From Anaerolineae bacterium (lineage in GTDB: Bacteria > Chloroflexota > Anaerolineae > Anaerolineales > Anaerolineaceae): DNA of 11,102 nucleotides. The notes under the pieces were generated by a model. It was not told the origin of the DNA. It worked only from the letters and a program-made list of their open reading frames with translations, and ran no database searches. Positions 1-7,058 of the stretch are shown in pieces; position 1 is the stretch's first letter, and the number at the start of each line of letters is the position of its first letter. Where the stretch lies: NCBI GenBank assembly GCA_016213455.1, contig JACRAG010000503.1, positions 1 through 11,102 on the forward strand. Direction: 5' to 3'. Both the position numbers and the translations under genes were made by a program.

Positions 1-506
1 CGGATGGTGATGGTCGGTCCGTCGATGGAACAGGGTGGGATGACTGCATTCACGCGCGACCCATCCGGAAGGCGGGCGTCCACGGTGGGGCTGTCGCTGT
101 CGATCCGGCGACCCAAGGGCAGGATGATTTTTTCAATAACCCGGATTACTGCATTGTCATCCTCAAATGTGATGTTGGTTTTTTGGATTTTCCCGCGGCG
201 CTCGATATACACGCTTTTGGGGCCATTGACCATGATTTCACTGATGTCGGGATCTTCCAACATGGGCTGCAATGGGCCAAACCCCAACATGTCATCGAGG
301 ATTTCCCGGAAAAGCTGGTCGCGGATGGTGACGGGGAGCTGCAACCGGGTATTTGCATAGGCGACCGCGAGATGCTGGTTGATGATCTTGCGGCGGTCTT
401 CGCCGGTCGGCGGGTTGGCTTCCAATTCCCGCCCGATCGTGTTGACCAGATAATCTTTCAGTTTGCTAAGCTCAGCCTGGCGGCTGGCGCTTGCTGGATT
501 ATTCAT
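1..506 (-). CDS. cpaF: CpaF/TadA-type secretion ATPase, N-terminal part (cut by left edge)
   Basis: This is the N-terminal 168 residues of a hexameric ATPase that powers assembly of Tad/Flp (type IVc) pili at the inner face of the cytoplasmic membrane. Visible family marks are an N-terminal helical region, FGPLQPML (residues 76-83), ISEIMVNG (88-95), and a stretch from RRID (about 133-136) to DARLPDGSRV (143-152). These belong to the N-terminal domain of CpaF proteins, which usually run to 400-480 residues. The Walker A, Asp and His boxes should lie beyond the left edge and cannot be checked. The start is the ATG at 506-504, preceded by an AAGAAAG-like ribosome site. It lies 10 bases after the stop of the 95-residue gene, as the last visible member of the minus-strand operon. 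Further tad genes (tadB, tadC) would be expected beyond the edge. Assignment to the CpaF family is firm; its exact substrate is inferred. Confidence 0.92.
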   Translation of the reverse strand, partial: MNNPASASRQAELSKLKDYLVNTIGRELEANPPTGEDRRKIINQHLAVAYANTRLQLPVTIRDQLFREILDDMLGFGPLQPMLEDPDISEIMVNGPKSVYIERRGKIQKTNITFEDDNAVIRVIEKIILPLGRRIDSDSPTVDARLPDGSRVNAVIPPCSIDGPTITI

Positions 507-516
507 AATCTTTCTT

Positions 517-804
517 TTAAGCCCCCTGAACCTCGTCGTCTGGGATGATCCAGATAATCTCGTTTTTGTTTAGTGTCAGAAAGTCACAGGCATAAATTTG
601 TGAGCCCTGTGCGTCCAATACGCGCGCCTCGGTGACGGCGATGAATTGAGCCGACAGGTTCATTTCATCGATGACACGTTCTGTTGGGCGCACATGTACC
701 GTACCCCGGATCATGTGGGCGGAGGTCTGGATGATGACCGCGACAGGCTTTTTGGAGATTACCTGGGTAAATATCTTTCCTTTTTCGTCGTATTGAGTAA
801 CCAT
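517..804 (-). CDS. Small conserved-looking protein of unknown function (95 aa)
   Basis: This is a 95-residue cytoplasmic protein with no signal peptide or membrane segment. Its pattern of alternating hydrophobic residues suggests mostly beta strands, for example VAVIIQT, IRGTVHV, FIAVTEARV, IYACDFLTL and IIWIIP. The order of a GTVHV strand, FIAVTEARV, then FLTLNKNEIIWIIP vaguely recalls small DUF6812-like domains, but I recognise this only weakly and assign no function. It starts 3 bases after the response regulator stop and ends 10 bases before cpaF, so it is probably co-translated with both. The ATG at 804-802 is preceded by a modest GCGGA ribosome site. The position between a response regulator and a pilus ATPase suggests an accessory or adaptor role, which is inference only. 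Confidence 0.8.
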   Translation of the reverse strand: MVTQYDEKGKIFTQVISKKPVAVIIQTSAHMIRGTVHVRPTERVIDEMNLSAQFIAVTEARVLDAQGSQIYACDFLTLNKNEIIWIIPDDEVQGA

Positions 805-807
805 GGC

Positions 808-1518
808 CTATTTTTCCGCCCCTTCTCTCTCGATGGGAGGCATCAGGTAGCCCAAGCCGGAGCGCGTAACGATATGCTGAGGGCTGTGGGGATTATCTTC
901 CAGTTTCTGGCGCAAACGGGCAATGCTGACCCACAAGATTTCTTTGTCATCTTTGTATTGAACGCCCCAAACGGCGGTCAGCAATTCTTCTGCGGAAAGC
1001 ACATGCCCAATGTGGTGGGCAAACTGGATCAACAAGCGGTATTCGGTAGCGGACAGGAAAACCGGTTTCTCGTCGCGCCAGACTTCTGCGCGGGCCAGAT
1101 CAATTTTCAGATTGCCGTGGATGAAAAACCGATTCTGCGTGGCAGCATCCGCATTTTGCGCACGGCGCAGCACGGCTTTCACGCGCGCCACCAGTTCGGT
1201 GGCTGAAAATGGTTTGACCACATAATCGTCTGCACCAACATTGAGCCCCTTCACCCGATCTTGTTCTTCGCTTTTGGCGGTGAGCATGATGATGGGCACG
1301 CTGGAGAACTGGCGGATGCGTTCGCAGGTGGTGAAACCATCCAGGCGGGGCATCATCACATCCAGAATGACCATATCGGGGGAGCGGGCTGAAACGCTTT
1401 CGAGGGCTTCTTCACCGTTGCTGGCGGTGGACACAATATACCCGGCAGCTTCCAGGTTAACTTTCACCAGGTGCTGGTAACGGGCTTCATCGTCGACAAC
1501 CAGAATGTGTGCTGCCAT
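808..1518 (-). CDS. OmpR/PhoB-family response regulator
   Basis: This 236-residue DNA-binding regulator is activated by phosphorylation. The receiver domain (about residues 3-118) has the acidic pair D9/D10, phospho-acceptor D53 in VILDVMMP, switch residue T80 in MLTA, and K102 in VVKPF, so every residue needed for phosphotransfer is present. The C-terminal half (about 130-228) is a winged-helix domain, with a YRLL helix, a recognition-helix region around WVSIARLRQKLE, and the wing ending SGLGYLMPP. Its length is normal for the family. The ATG overlaps the stop of the upstream histidine kinase by one base (TAATG) and is preceded by a strong GGAGG site, indicating coupled translation and a cognate pair. 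Target genes are unknown. Pilus genes downstream are a reasonable guess because cpaF follows in the same operon. Confidence 0.96.
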   Translation of the reverse strand: MAAHILVVDDEARYQHLVKVNLEAAGYIVSTASNGEEALESVSARSPDMVILDVMMPRLDGFTTCERIRQFSSVPIIMLTAKSEEQDRVKGLNVGADDYVVKPFSATELVARVKAVLRRAQNADAATQNRFFIHGNLKIDLARAEVWRDEKPVFLSATEYRLLIQFAHHIGHVLSAEELLTAVWGVQYKDDKEILWVSIARLRQKLEDNPHSPQHIVTRSGLGYLMPPIEREGAEK

Positions 1519-2762
1519 TAGCTTTCCTCCATTATGAATTCCCCCAGGTTGCTTTTGTCTTGCTTCTTCGGCATGCGGAGTTGGAAGGTTGTTCCCTGAC
1601 CGACAATCGAAGAAGCCTGGATGCTGCCACCATGCGCCTGCATGATCTTTTTGCAGATGAACAGGCCAAGGCCTGAGCCATGAACGGATGGGGCGATGTC
1701 TGGATTGCGGAAGAATCGCTCAAACAGGTGGGCAAGATAGCGCTGCGGGATGCCCGGGCCATTGTCTTCCACGTCGATCCACATTTCGTTATCATCGCAG
1801 TTTATTTTAACCCAAACTTCAGAGCCGGGCGCGTACTTAAGCGCATTTGAAAAGATATTGTCAAGTACCTGACCGATACGCTTGGGATCGCCCTGAATCA
1901 CTGTCATTTCACAGTCCATCTCGACTTGCGCAACGAAGTTGGGATGGTGCAGGTGGGTACGTTCGATCACCGAGCGCACCAGGGTGTCGATCCGCACCGC
2001 TTGAAAATCCATTTTCAAGTTGCCGGATTGCAGCCGCGCAGAATCGAGCAGGTTTTCAATCAGATCCTGCAGCCGGTCGGTTTCCTGGTCGATGATTTTC
2101 AGGAACTCGTCCTGCGTGGGCTGGTCCCAGGTGGTGTCGGAACGCAGCAAGGTCGTGGTGTAGCCCTTGATGAAACCCAGGGGTGTGCGCAGTTCATGCG
2201 TGATGGTCGAGATGAAATCTTCCTGAAGGCGGGCTTCGGCGCTTTCGGCTTCCAGTCGCTCATAAGCGCGCTGCAGGTTTTGCCGTTCCACCAACAGGCT
2301 GATCTGTTGCGCGATGAATTCGGCCAATTGGACGTAGTGAGGGCTGAAAGGAGGTCCGCCAAAACGGATGAATACCACAGCGCCCAGCACCCGGTCGCCG
2401 ATCTTGAGGGGAATGCCGAGGATGAAGGGGCGGTCAAGGCGGCTTTGCGGTTCTTCCACGACTGGCTCGCGCATGGTCACCTGGGGTTTATCCAGGATGG
2501 CGGTCGCCAGATCTTCTCCCCAGGCAATATCCGCCTCCGCTGAGCGACCACGCCCAACCGCGCGTGCGTACATGACATCCAATACCTGGGTGAGCGGGTC
2601 GGCGAGGTAAACAGCCAGGTTGTCAAAAATGATGATGGAACGGATGAGCGGCACGATGCGATCAAGCGCCGTGTTCCAGTTGATGGTTTGGGTAACAATC
2701 CGGCTGATTTCGTATAGATGCGAGCTTTCGACGGGAGTTGTTGTCGGTTCTGGTCCAGCCAT
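1518..2762 (-). CDS. Soluble sensor histidine kinase with GAF-like N-terminal domain
   Basis: This 414-residue cytoplasmic histidine kinase has no membrane segment. Residues about 10-160 look like a GAF sensor domain, with an IIIFDNLAVYLAD strand and IPLKIGDRVLGAVVFIRF typical of the fold. A short coiled coil (about 155-180) leads to the dimerisation helix with phospho-acceptor H189 in the ITHELRTP box. The ATP-binding domain carries the N box around N302-N306, the G1 box DNGPGIP (333-339), an F box near LFERFF, and the G2 box GSGLGL (362-367), so it should be catalytically active. The ligand of the GAF domain cannot be read from sequence. The gene starts 8 bases after the preceding kinase, with an AAGG site, and its stop overlaps the response regulator start by one base, which makes that regulator the likely partner. 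Confidence 0.95.
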   Translation of the reverse strand: MAGPEPTTTPVESSHLYEISRIVTQTINWNTALDRIVPLIRSIIIFDNLAVYLADPLTQVLDVMYARAVGRGRSAEADIAWGEDLATAILDKPQVTMREPVVEEPQSRLDRPFILGIPLKIGDRVLGAVVFIRFGGPPFSPHYVQLAEFIAQQISLLVERQNLQRAYERLEAESAEARLQEDFISTITHELRTPLGFIKGYTTTLLRSDTTWDQPTQDEFLKIIDQETDRLQDLIENLLDSARLQSGNLKMDFQAVRIDTLVRSVIERTHLHHPNFVAQVEMDCEMTVIQGDPKRIGQVLDNIFSNALKYAPGSEVWVKINCDDNEMWIDVEDNGPGIPQRYLAHLFERFFRNPDIAPSVHGSGLGLFICKKIMQAHGGSIQASSIVGQGTTFQLRMPKKQDKSNLGEFIMEES

Positions 2763-2770
2763 GGTACGCC

Positions 2771-3793
2771 TTATTCGTTCATGATTTTTAACACAAATTC
2801 AAATTTGCTGCCCTTACCGATATCGGAATAAACATGAATGACGGAGCCGTGCGCCTCAACGATGCGGCGAGCCAGTGCCAGGCCCAGCCCTGTGCCGCCG
2901 GCTTTGCGCGTGGAGCTCCCGTCCAATTGATAAAACGGTTCAAAGATGTCGTTCGCACGATCATCTGGAATGCCCATGCCGTTATCCTGCACGATCAACC
3001 GGGCGAAATTTTGCTCACGCTCTACCATCAGCACGACTTCACCGCCGACCGGGGTGAACTTGATGGCGTTATCTACCAGCTGCATCAAAACCCAAGAGAT
3101 TTTGTCCAGGTCCGCGGCGATCTGCATGGATTCGTTGGGTAAGAAGAGGTGCAGGTTGATCTGCCGCTCATCGGCTTTGGCCTGGCTGCGTTTGATCACC
3201 GAACGGAGCAGCTCGGCGATGTCGCAAGGCCGGATATGCAAATAGACCTGGTTGCGCTCGCTGACAGAGAATTGGATGAGATCTTCTATCAGCACATTCA
3301 AGCGTTCAGCCGAACGTTGCACAATCCCCAGGACGTTTTGCTGTTCGGTCGACATATCGCCAAAATCTCCGGCGACCATCAGGTCCAGGTAACCGCGTAA
3401 ATGCGTGAGGGGTGTGCGCAGTTCATGGGATATGTTGGCGACCAGGTTGGCCTTCAATTCATTGATGGAGGAAAGCTGTTCGAGCGCTTTGTCCAATTCC
3501 GCGGTTCGTTCGCGTACGCGGCGTTCGAGCTGTTCGTTTGCATCCTGCAGCGCCGAACGCAGCAAAATGAGTTGTTCTGTGGTGGCGGCATCCAGCGCCT
3601 GGCGGCTGATGAAGCCCAGCTCAACCAGAATATAGCCCAACGGCCGGGGACCGGCAGTGGATCGTAAAGCCGCCTGATGTTGGAGCGCCTGTTCAAGCTG
3701 GGCTTGCGTGATCAGGTTTTTCTCAACCAGGTAGGTTCCCAACATGGGAACCAGTATTTCAGGTGTTAGCGGCCCGGTCCCAGAACCGGTCAT
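2771..3793 (-). CDS. Soluble histidine kinase with N-terminal MshEN-like repeat domain
   Basis: This 340-residue cytoplasmic kinase has two similar 24-residue motifs near its N-terminus, at residues 17-40 (LGTYLVEKNLI then L..AL..Q) and 51-74 (LGYILVELGFI then L..A...Q). They follow the tandem pattern of MshEN (GspE N-terminal) domains, which bind cyclic di-GMP in some pilus and type II secretion ATPases. The leading Arg of the usual RLG is Met in motif 1 and Pro in motif 2, one conserved Gly is Asn26, and the spacer is 10 residues where about 5 is usual, so ligand binding is uncertain. A coiled coil (about 77-112) connects to H123 in NISHELRTP. The catalytic domain has N242, DNGMGIP (270-276) and GGTGLGLA (299-306). 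The start has a GGGAG site. It follows the amidohydrolase by 4 bases and precedes a second kinase by 8. Confidence 0.94.
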   Translation of the reverse strand: MTGSGTGPLTPEILVPMLGTYLVEKNLITQAQLEQALQHQAALRSTAGPRPLGYILVELGFISRQALDAATTEQLILLRSALQDANEQLERRVRERTAELDKALEQLSSINELKANLVANISHELRTPLTHLRGYLDLMVAGDFGDMSTEQQNVLGIVQRSAERLNVLIEDLIQFSVSERNQVYLHIRPCDIAELLRSVIKRSQAKADERQINLHLFLPNESMQIAADLDKISWVLMQLVDNAIKFTPVGGEVVLMVEREQNFARLIVQDNGMGIPDDRANDIFEPFYQLDGSSTRKAGGTGLGLALARRIVEAHGSVIHVYSDIGKGSKFEFVLKIMNE

Positions 3794-3797
3794 GCAG

Positions 3798-5396
3798 TTA
3801 CTCCCTTTGCCAGGCCCAGTCTCCTGCCACCATGGTAGCCAGTGGTTTCATCTGATGCAAGTCTTGCGCCGGAATAGTGAAGGGATCCTGCTCAAGGACA
3901 ATCAAATCAGCGTAGAAACCAGGGATAAGTTGCCCCTGAACGTATTCCAGACCAGCCGCGTAAGCCGAACCGGTGGTGAAGCCGTTCAACGCATCCTGCA
4001 GGCTGAGACGCTGTTCAGGATACCACCCCTCGGGGTTGGGGCTTCCATCCATGCGCCGTCGGGTGACAGCGGCATGCAAACCCCACCACGGGTTGGGGGA
4101 TTCCACCGGCGCATCGGACCCGAAGGTCAGGTGGGTGCCGGCTTGGAGCAGAGTCTGATAGGCGTAAGCGCCGGCTGCGCGTTGACCCCAGAAAGCGTCG
4201 GCGATCAACATATCCGAGGTGGCGTGGATGGGCTGGACGGAGGCGATCACATTCAGGTGCGATAGGCGCTCGTAATCCTGCGGATGCAGGCATTGAACGT
4301 GTTCGATGCGGTGGCGCAACGGAGAAAGCCGGTTTTGCGTTTCAAAGGTACGCAGTTGTTCATAGGCGTTGAGCACCTCATGGTTGGCGCGGTCGCCGAT
4401 GGCATGGATTGCCATGCTGAAGCCACCAGAGGCTGCCTTTTGACCGACTTCATAGATTTCTTCACTGTCGATGAAGAGGATTCCGGTGTTGCCGGGGTCT
4501 TCTTCATAGGGCTGAAGCATGGCGGCGGTGTGCGGGCCCAGCGCACCATCGGCGAACAACTTGACCGAACCGATGCGCAAGAATGCACTGCCGAAGCCGC
4601 TGCGCAGGCCCAATTCAGTGGCCTGGTCAAGCAGATCTGAAGGAATGGATTTGACCACCCGCAGCTTGAGGCGACCGGATTGGTCCAGTATTTGCAGCGC
4701 GCTGAAGCACCTGGCGCGGTCAAAATCATGTACGCCGGTGATGCCCAGGCTCCACAACGTTTTTTGCGCGGCTTGAATGTTGGTTGACAGCTGATTGACA
4801 TCCACTGAGGGGATGATGTCTTCAATCACCTGCATGGCGCTTTCCAGGAGGATACCGGTGGGCTTGCCCATTTCATCGCGGACGAACTTCCCGCCTTCGG
4901 GATCAGGCGTTTCCGCCTGGATTCCCGCCAGGCGCAGCGCGGCTGAATTGGCCCATCCTGCGTGTAGTGATTTGGCAGTCAGGTAAACCGGGTGGTTGGG
5001 GGCAATTTCATCCAGTTCTTTGATCGAGCCGAAGCCTTCGGGCCATACGTTCTGGTTCCATCCGTGCCCGCGCACCCAGGCGCCGGGTGCGGTCTGCTGG
5101 ACCCGTTCAGCGACACGACGCAAACATTCCGCCCGAGTTGAGGTTTCGCAGTCCACCACAGCCAGGCTGAGAGCGTAGTGTTCCAGATGGATATGCGAGT
5201 CAATCAGGCCGGGCCAGACAGTTTTTCCGCCCAGGTCGGTGATTTCAACATTTTTGCCGAAGCGACTGAGCATGTCCTGATAGGATCCGGTTGCGATGAT
5301 CAGGCCATGGTCAATCGCCAGCGCTGAGACAGGCCTTGCTCCGGGTTGATTGGTATGGATGTTGCCATTCACCAGTAGTTTCATACGATCATTCAT
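3798..5396 (-). CDS. YtcJ-like amidohydrolase (amidohydrolase family 3)
   Basis: This 532-residue metal-dependent hydrolase of the TIM-barrel amidohydrolase superfamily belongs to the branch that includes YtcJ and N-substituted formamide deformylase NfdA. Metal or active-site marks are the HxH pair H68/H70 in DSHIHL, the family's conserved Lys K279 in VKLFADG, H331 in HAIGD, H366 in RIEHV, and D428 in FGSDAPVESP. The N- and C-terminal strands form the small beta sandwich, with the typical GFYADLIVLEQDP near the end. The substrate cannot be predicted; family members cleave amide-type bonds. There is no signal peptide, so it is cytoplasmic. The first ATG (5396) overlaps the parB stop by 8 bases. 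A second ATG at residue 5 (5384) has the AAGGA site at 11-base spacing and gives the more typical N-terminus MKLLVNGNIHT, so the true start may be there. Its role in this operon is unclear. Confidence 0.93.
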   Translation of the reverse strand: MNDRMKLLVNGNIHTNQPGARPVSALAIDHGLIIATGSYQDMLSRFGKNVEITDLGGKTVWPGLIDSHIHLEHYALSLAVVDCETSTRAECLRRVAERVQQTAPGAWVRGHGWNQNVWPEGFGSIKELDEIAPNHPVYLTAKSLHAGWANSAALRLAGIQAETPDPEGGKFVRDEMGKPTGILLESAMQVIEDIIPSVDVNQLSTNIQAAQKTLWSLGITGVHDFDRARCFSALQILDQSGRLKLRVVKSIPSDLLDQATELGLRSGFGSAFLRIGSVKLFADGALGPHTAAMLQPYEEDPGNTGILFIDSEEIYEVGQKAASGGFSMAIHAIGDRANHEVLNAYEQLRTFETQNRLSPLRHRIEHVQCLHPQDYERLSHLNVIASVQPIHATSDMLIADAFWGQRAAGAYAYQTLLQAGTHLTFGSDAPVESPNPWWGLHAAVTRRRMDGSPNPEGWYPEQRLSLQDALNGFTTGSAYAAGLEYVQGQLIPGFYADLIVLEQDPFTIPAQDLHQMKPLATMVAGDWAWQRE

Positions 5397-6246
5397 CCTT
5401 GATAATTTTCTGCATCAGATCGTTCAACTCTTCGTCAGAGAAGTAGTAAATCACCACCGACCCGGAACCGCGCTGGCTGCGATTCAAGCGAACCTTGGTG
5501 CCCAGGTAGCCCAGGAGGCGATCTTCCAGCGCCTGCACCTCAGGCTGGACCTCGCGCGGTTTTGTGCGTTCGGGTCGGGTGCCCAGGCGCGCATTCACGA
5601 TGGCTTCGGTCTGTCGAACCGAAAAGCCCTGGTCGATGATCAGATTCAGCACGGAGATCTGCGCTTCAGCGCTTTTTAGACTGAGCAGCGCGCGGGCATG
5701 GCCTTCGCTGATCAGGCCTTTGCGCAGGGCTGTTTTGACTTCATCCGGCAGGTCCAGCAGGCGCGTGGTGTTTGTGATGGTGCTGCGGCTCTTACCGACA
5801 CGTGCAGCCACATCTTCATGGCGCAAGCCAAATTCGTCCATGAGAATTTGGTAGGCCTCCGCAGCCTCCAGCGGGCTGAGATCGGCGCGCTGAATATTTT
5901 CTATCAGGGCGAGTTCGAGGCGTTCCTGGTCGCCAGCGGGGCGCAGGATGGCTGGAACCTGATCCAGACCTGCCAGGCGCGAGGCACGCAGACGGCGTTC
6001 GCCGGCGATCAGGGTGTAATTGCTGGCGCCTGGCTCTCCGGTGACGATGAGCGGCTGCAGAACGCCGTGTTCACGGATCGACTCGGCCAGTTCCATCAGC
6101 GATTTATCGTCCATATCCAGACGGGGCTGGCGCGGATTGGGGAGAATCTGGTCGATGGGGATGTAGATCAAATCACCGGTAGGCACTCTGGATTCGCCCG
6201 GAATGATTGCTCCCAATCCTCTGCCTAAACCACCCTTTTTTGTCAT
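5389..6246 (-). CDS. parB: Chromosome partition protein ParB (Spo0J family)
   Basis: This 285-residue ParB is a CTP-dependent DNA clamp that loads at parS sites and stimulates ParA. Residues 6-15 (GLGRGLGAII) form the N-terminal motif that contacts ParA. The nucleotide-binding ParB/Srx domain has NPRQPR (37-42), GERR (82-85) and ENIQR (116-120), the motifs associated with CTP binding. A helix-turn-helix follows around HEDVAARVGKSRSTITNTTRLL (about 143-164), then a linker and a C-terminal dimerisation segment. Its length is typical of chromosomal ParB. The start has a GAGGA site at 7-base spacing, and it lies 14 bases after parA. The stop overlaps the amidohydrolase start. No parS-like palindrome was seen in the window, so its loading site is elsewhere. 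Confidence 0.97.
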   Translation of the reverse strand: MTKKGGLGRGLGAIIPGESRVPTGDLIYIPIDQILPNPRQPRLDMDDKSLMELAESIREHGVLQPLIVTGEPGASNYTLIAGERRLRASRLAGLDQVPAILRPAGDQERLELALIENIQRADLSPLEAAEAYQILMDEFGLRHEDVAARVGKSRSTITNTTRLLDLPDEVKTALRKGLISEGHARALLSLKSAEAQISVLNLIIDQGFSVRQTEAIVNARLGTRPERTKPREVQPEVQALEDRLLGYLGTKVRLNRSQRGSGSVVIYYFSDEELNDLMQKIIKDE

Positions 6247-6260
6247 GAGTCAGTCCTCGC

Positions 6261-7052
6261 TCAGGCTGTAAATTGCGGAATGTGAACCCCATCCTGCTCT
6301 AGGATTTCACGAGCCAGGGCTTCGTAGGCATGCGCAGCAGCTGACTCGGGGGCATACAGGGAGATGGGTTTGCCGTAAGACGGCGCTTCGGCAAGGCGAA
6401 TGCTGCGTGGAATGACGGCTTCAAACACCTGGTCTGGGAAGTAGCGCCGCACTTCGGAGACGACATCGGTAGCCAGGCGGGTTCGACCATCGTACATGGT
6501 CAGGATCACACCGCGAATGGCCAACTCGGTAAAGAGCGAACTGCGCACCCGATCAATCGTCTGGGTGAGCTGCCCAAGACCTTCCAGCGCCAGGTATTCG
6601 CACTGCACCGGGATGATCACGCCGTCGCGCGCAGCCAGCAGGCCGTTGACGGTGAGCAATCCGAGCGAGGGCGGGCAGTCGATCAAGATGTAATTGTAGC
6701 GGTCATTGACCGAGTTGAGCACGTCGCGCAGGCGGCTTTCCCGGTTGGACATTTCAACCAGTTCCACTTCGGCGCCAGCTAGCGCTGGAGAAGAAGGCAG
6801 GAGCGAGATTTTCAGGCGCGGGTTGTGCAAAATTTGTGGAGCAATGGGCGCCTGACCGATGAGTACCTCATAGGTGCCCATACGCACGGTGCTCTTGTCC
6901 ACGCCGAGAGAAGAGGTAGCATTGGCTTGTGGGTCCAGGTCCACCAGCAGCACGCGCTGACCGAAATAGCCCAGGTACGCGCCCAGGTTGATTGCCGATG
7001 TGGTTTTACCGACCCCGCCTTTTTGATTGACCAGTGTGTATATGCGTGCCAT
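6261..7052 (-). CDS. parA: Chromosome partition ATPase ParA (Soj family)
   Basis: This 263-residue Walker-type ATPase cycles between DNA-bound dimer and monomer to segregate ParB-bound origins. The deviant Walker A motif KGGVGKTT covers residues 11-18, with signature lysine K11 and catalytic K16. The Walker A' segment VLLVDLDPQ is at 35-43 and Walker B ILIDCPP at 122-128. The C-terminal part has IPRSIRLAEAPSYGKPI (215-231), typical of Soj/ParA. There is no N-terminal helix-turn-helix, so it is a Soj-like rather than plasmid type Ia protein. It begins 6 bases after the PfkB kinase and has only a weak ribosome site, so it probably depends on coupling to upstream translation. A pilus-associated CpaE/TadZ identity is less likely because no receiver-like N-terminal domain is present and parB follows directly. 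Confidence 0.97.
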   Translation of the reverse strand: MARIYTLVNQKGGVGKTTSAINLGAYLGYFGQRVLLVDLDPQANATSSLGVDKSTVRMGTYEVLIGQAPIAPQILHNPRLKISLLPSSPALAGAEVELVEMSNRESRLRDVLNSVNDRYNYILIDCPPSLGLLTVNGLLAARDGVIIPVQCEYLALEGLGQLTQTIDRVRSSLFTELAIRGVILTMYDGRTRLATDVVSEVRRYFPDQVFEAVIPRSIRLAEAPSYGKPISLYAPESAAAHAYEALAREILEQDGVHIPQFTA

Positions 7053-7058
7053 TGTGTT

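Noticed and set aside
183..548. Plus-strand open frames opposite cpaF and the other minus-strand genes
   Set aside because: They lie antisense to clear conserved genes, show no recognisable motifs and have no ribosome sites; they are by-products of codon bias.
5389..7052. A parS site near parA/parB
   Set aside because: By eye, I found no 16-base palindrome resembling TGTTTCACGTGAAACA in the window. TTTCAC words at about 1173, 1463 and 9281 do not extend into the palindrome.
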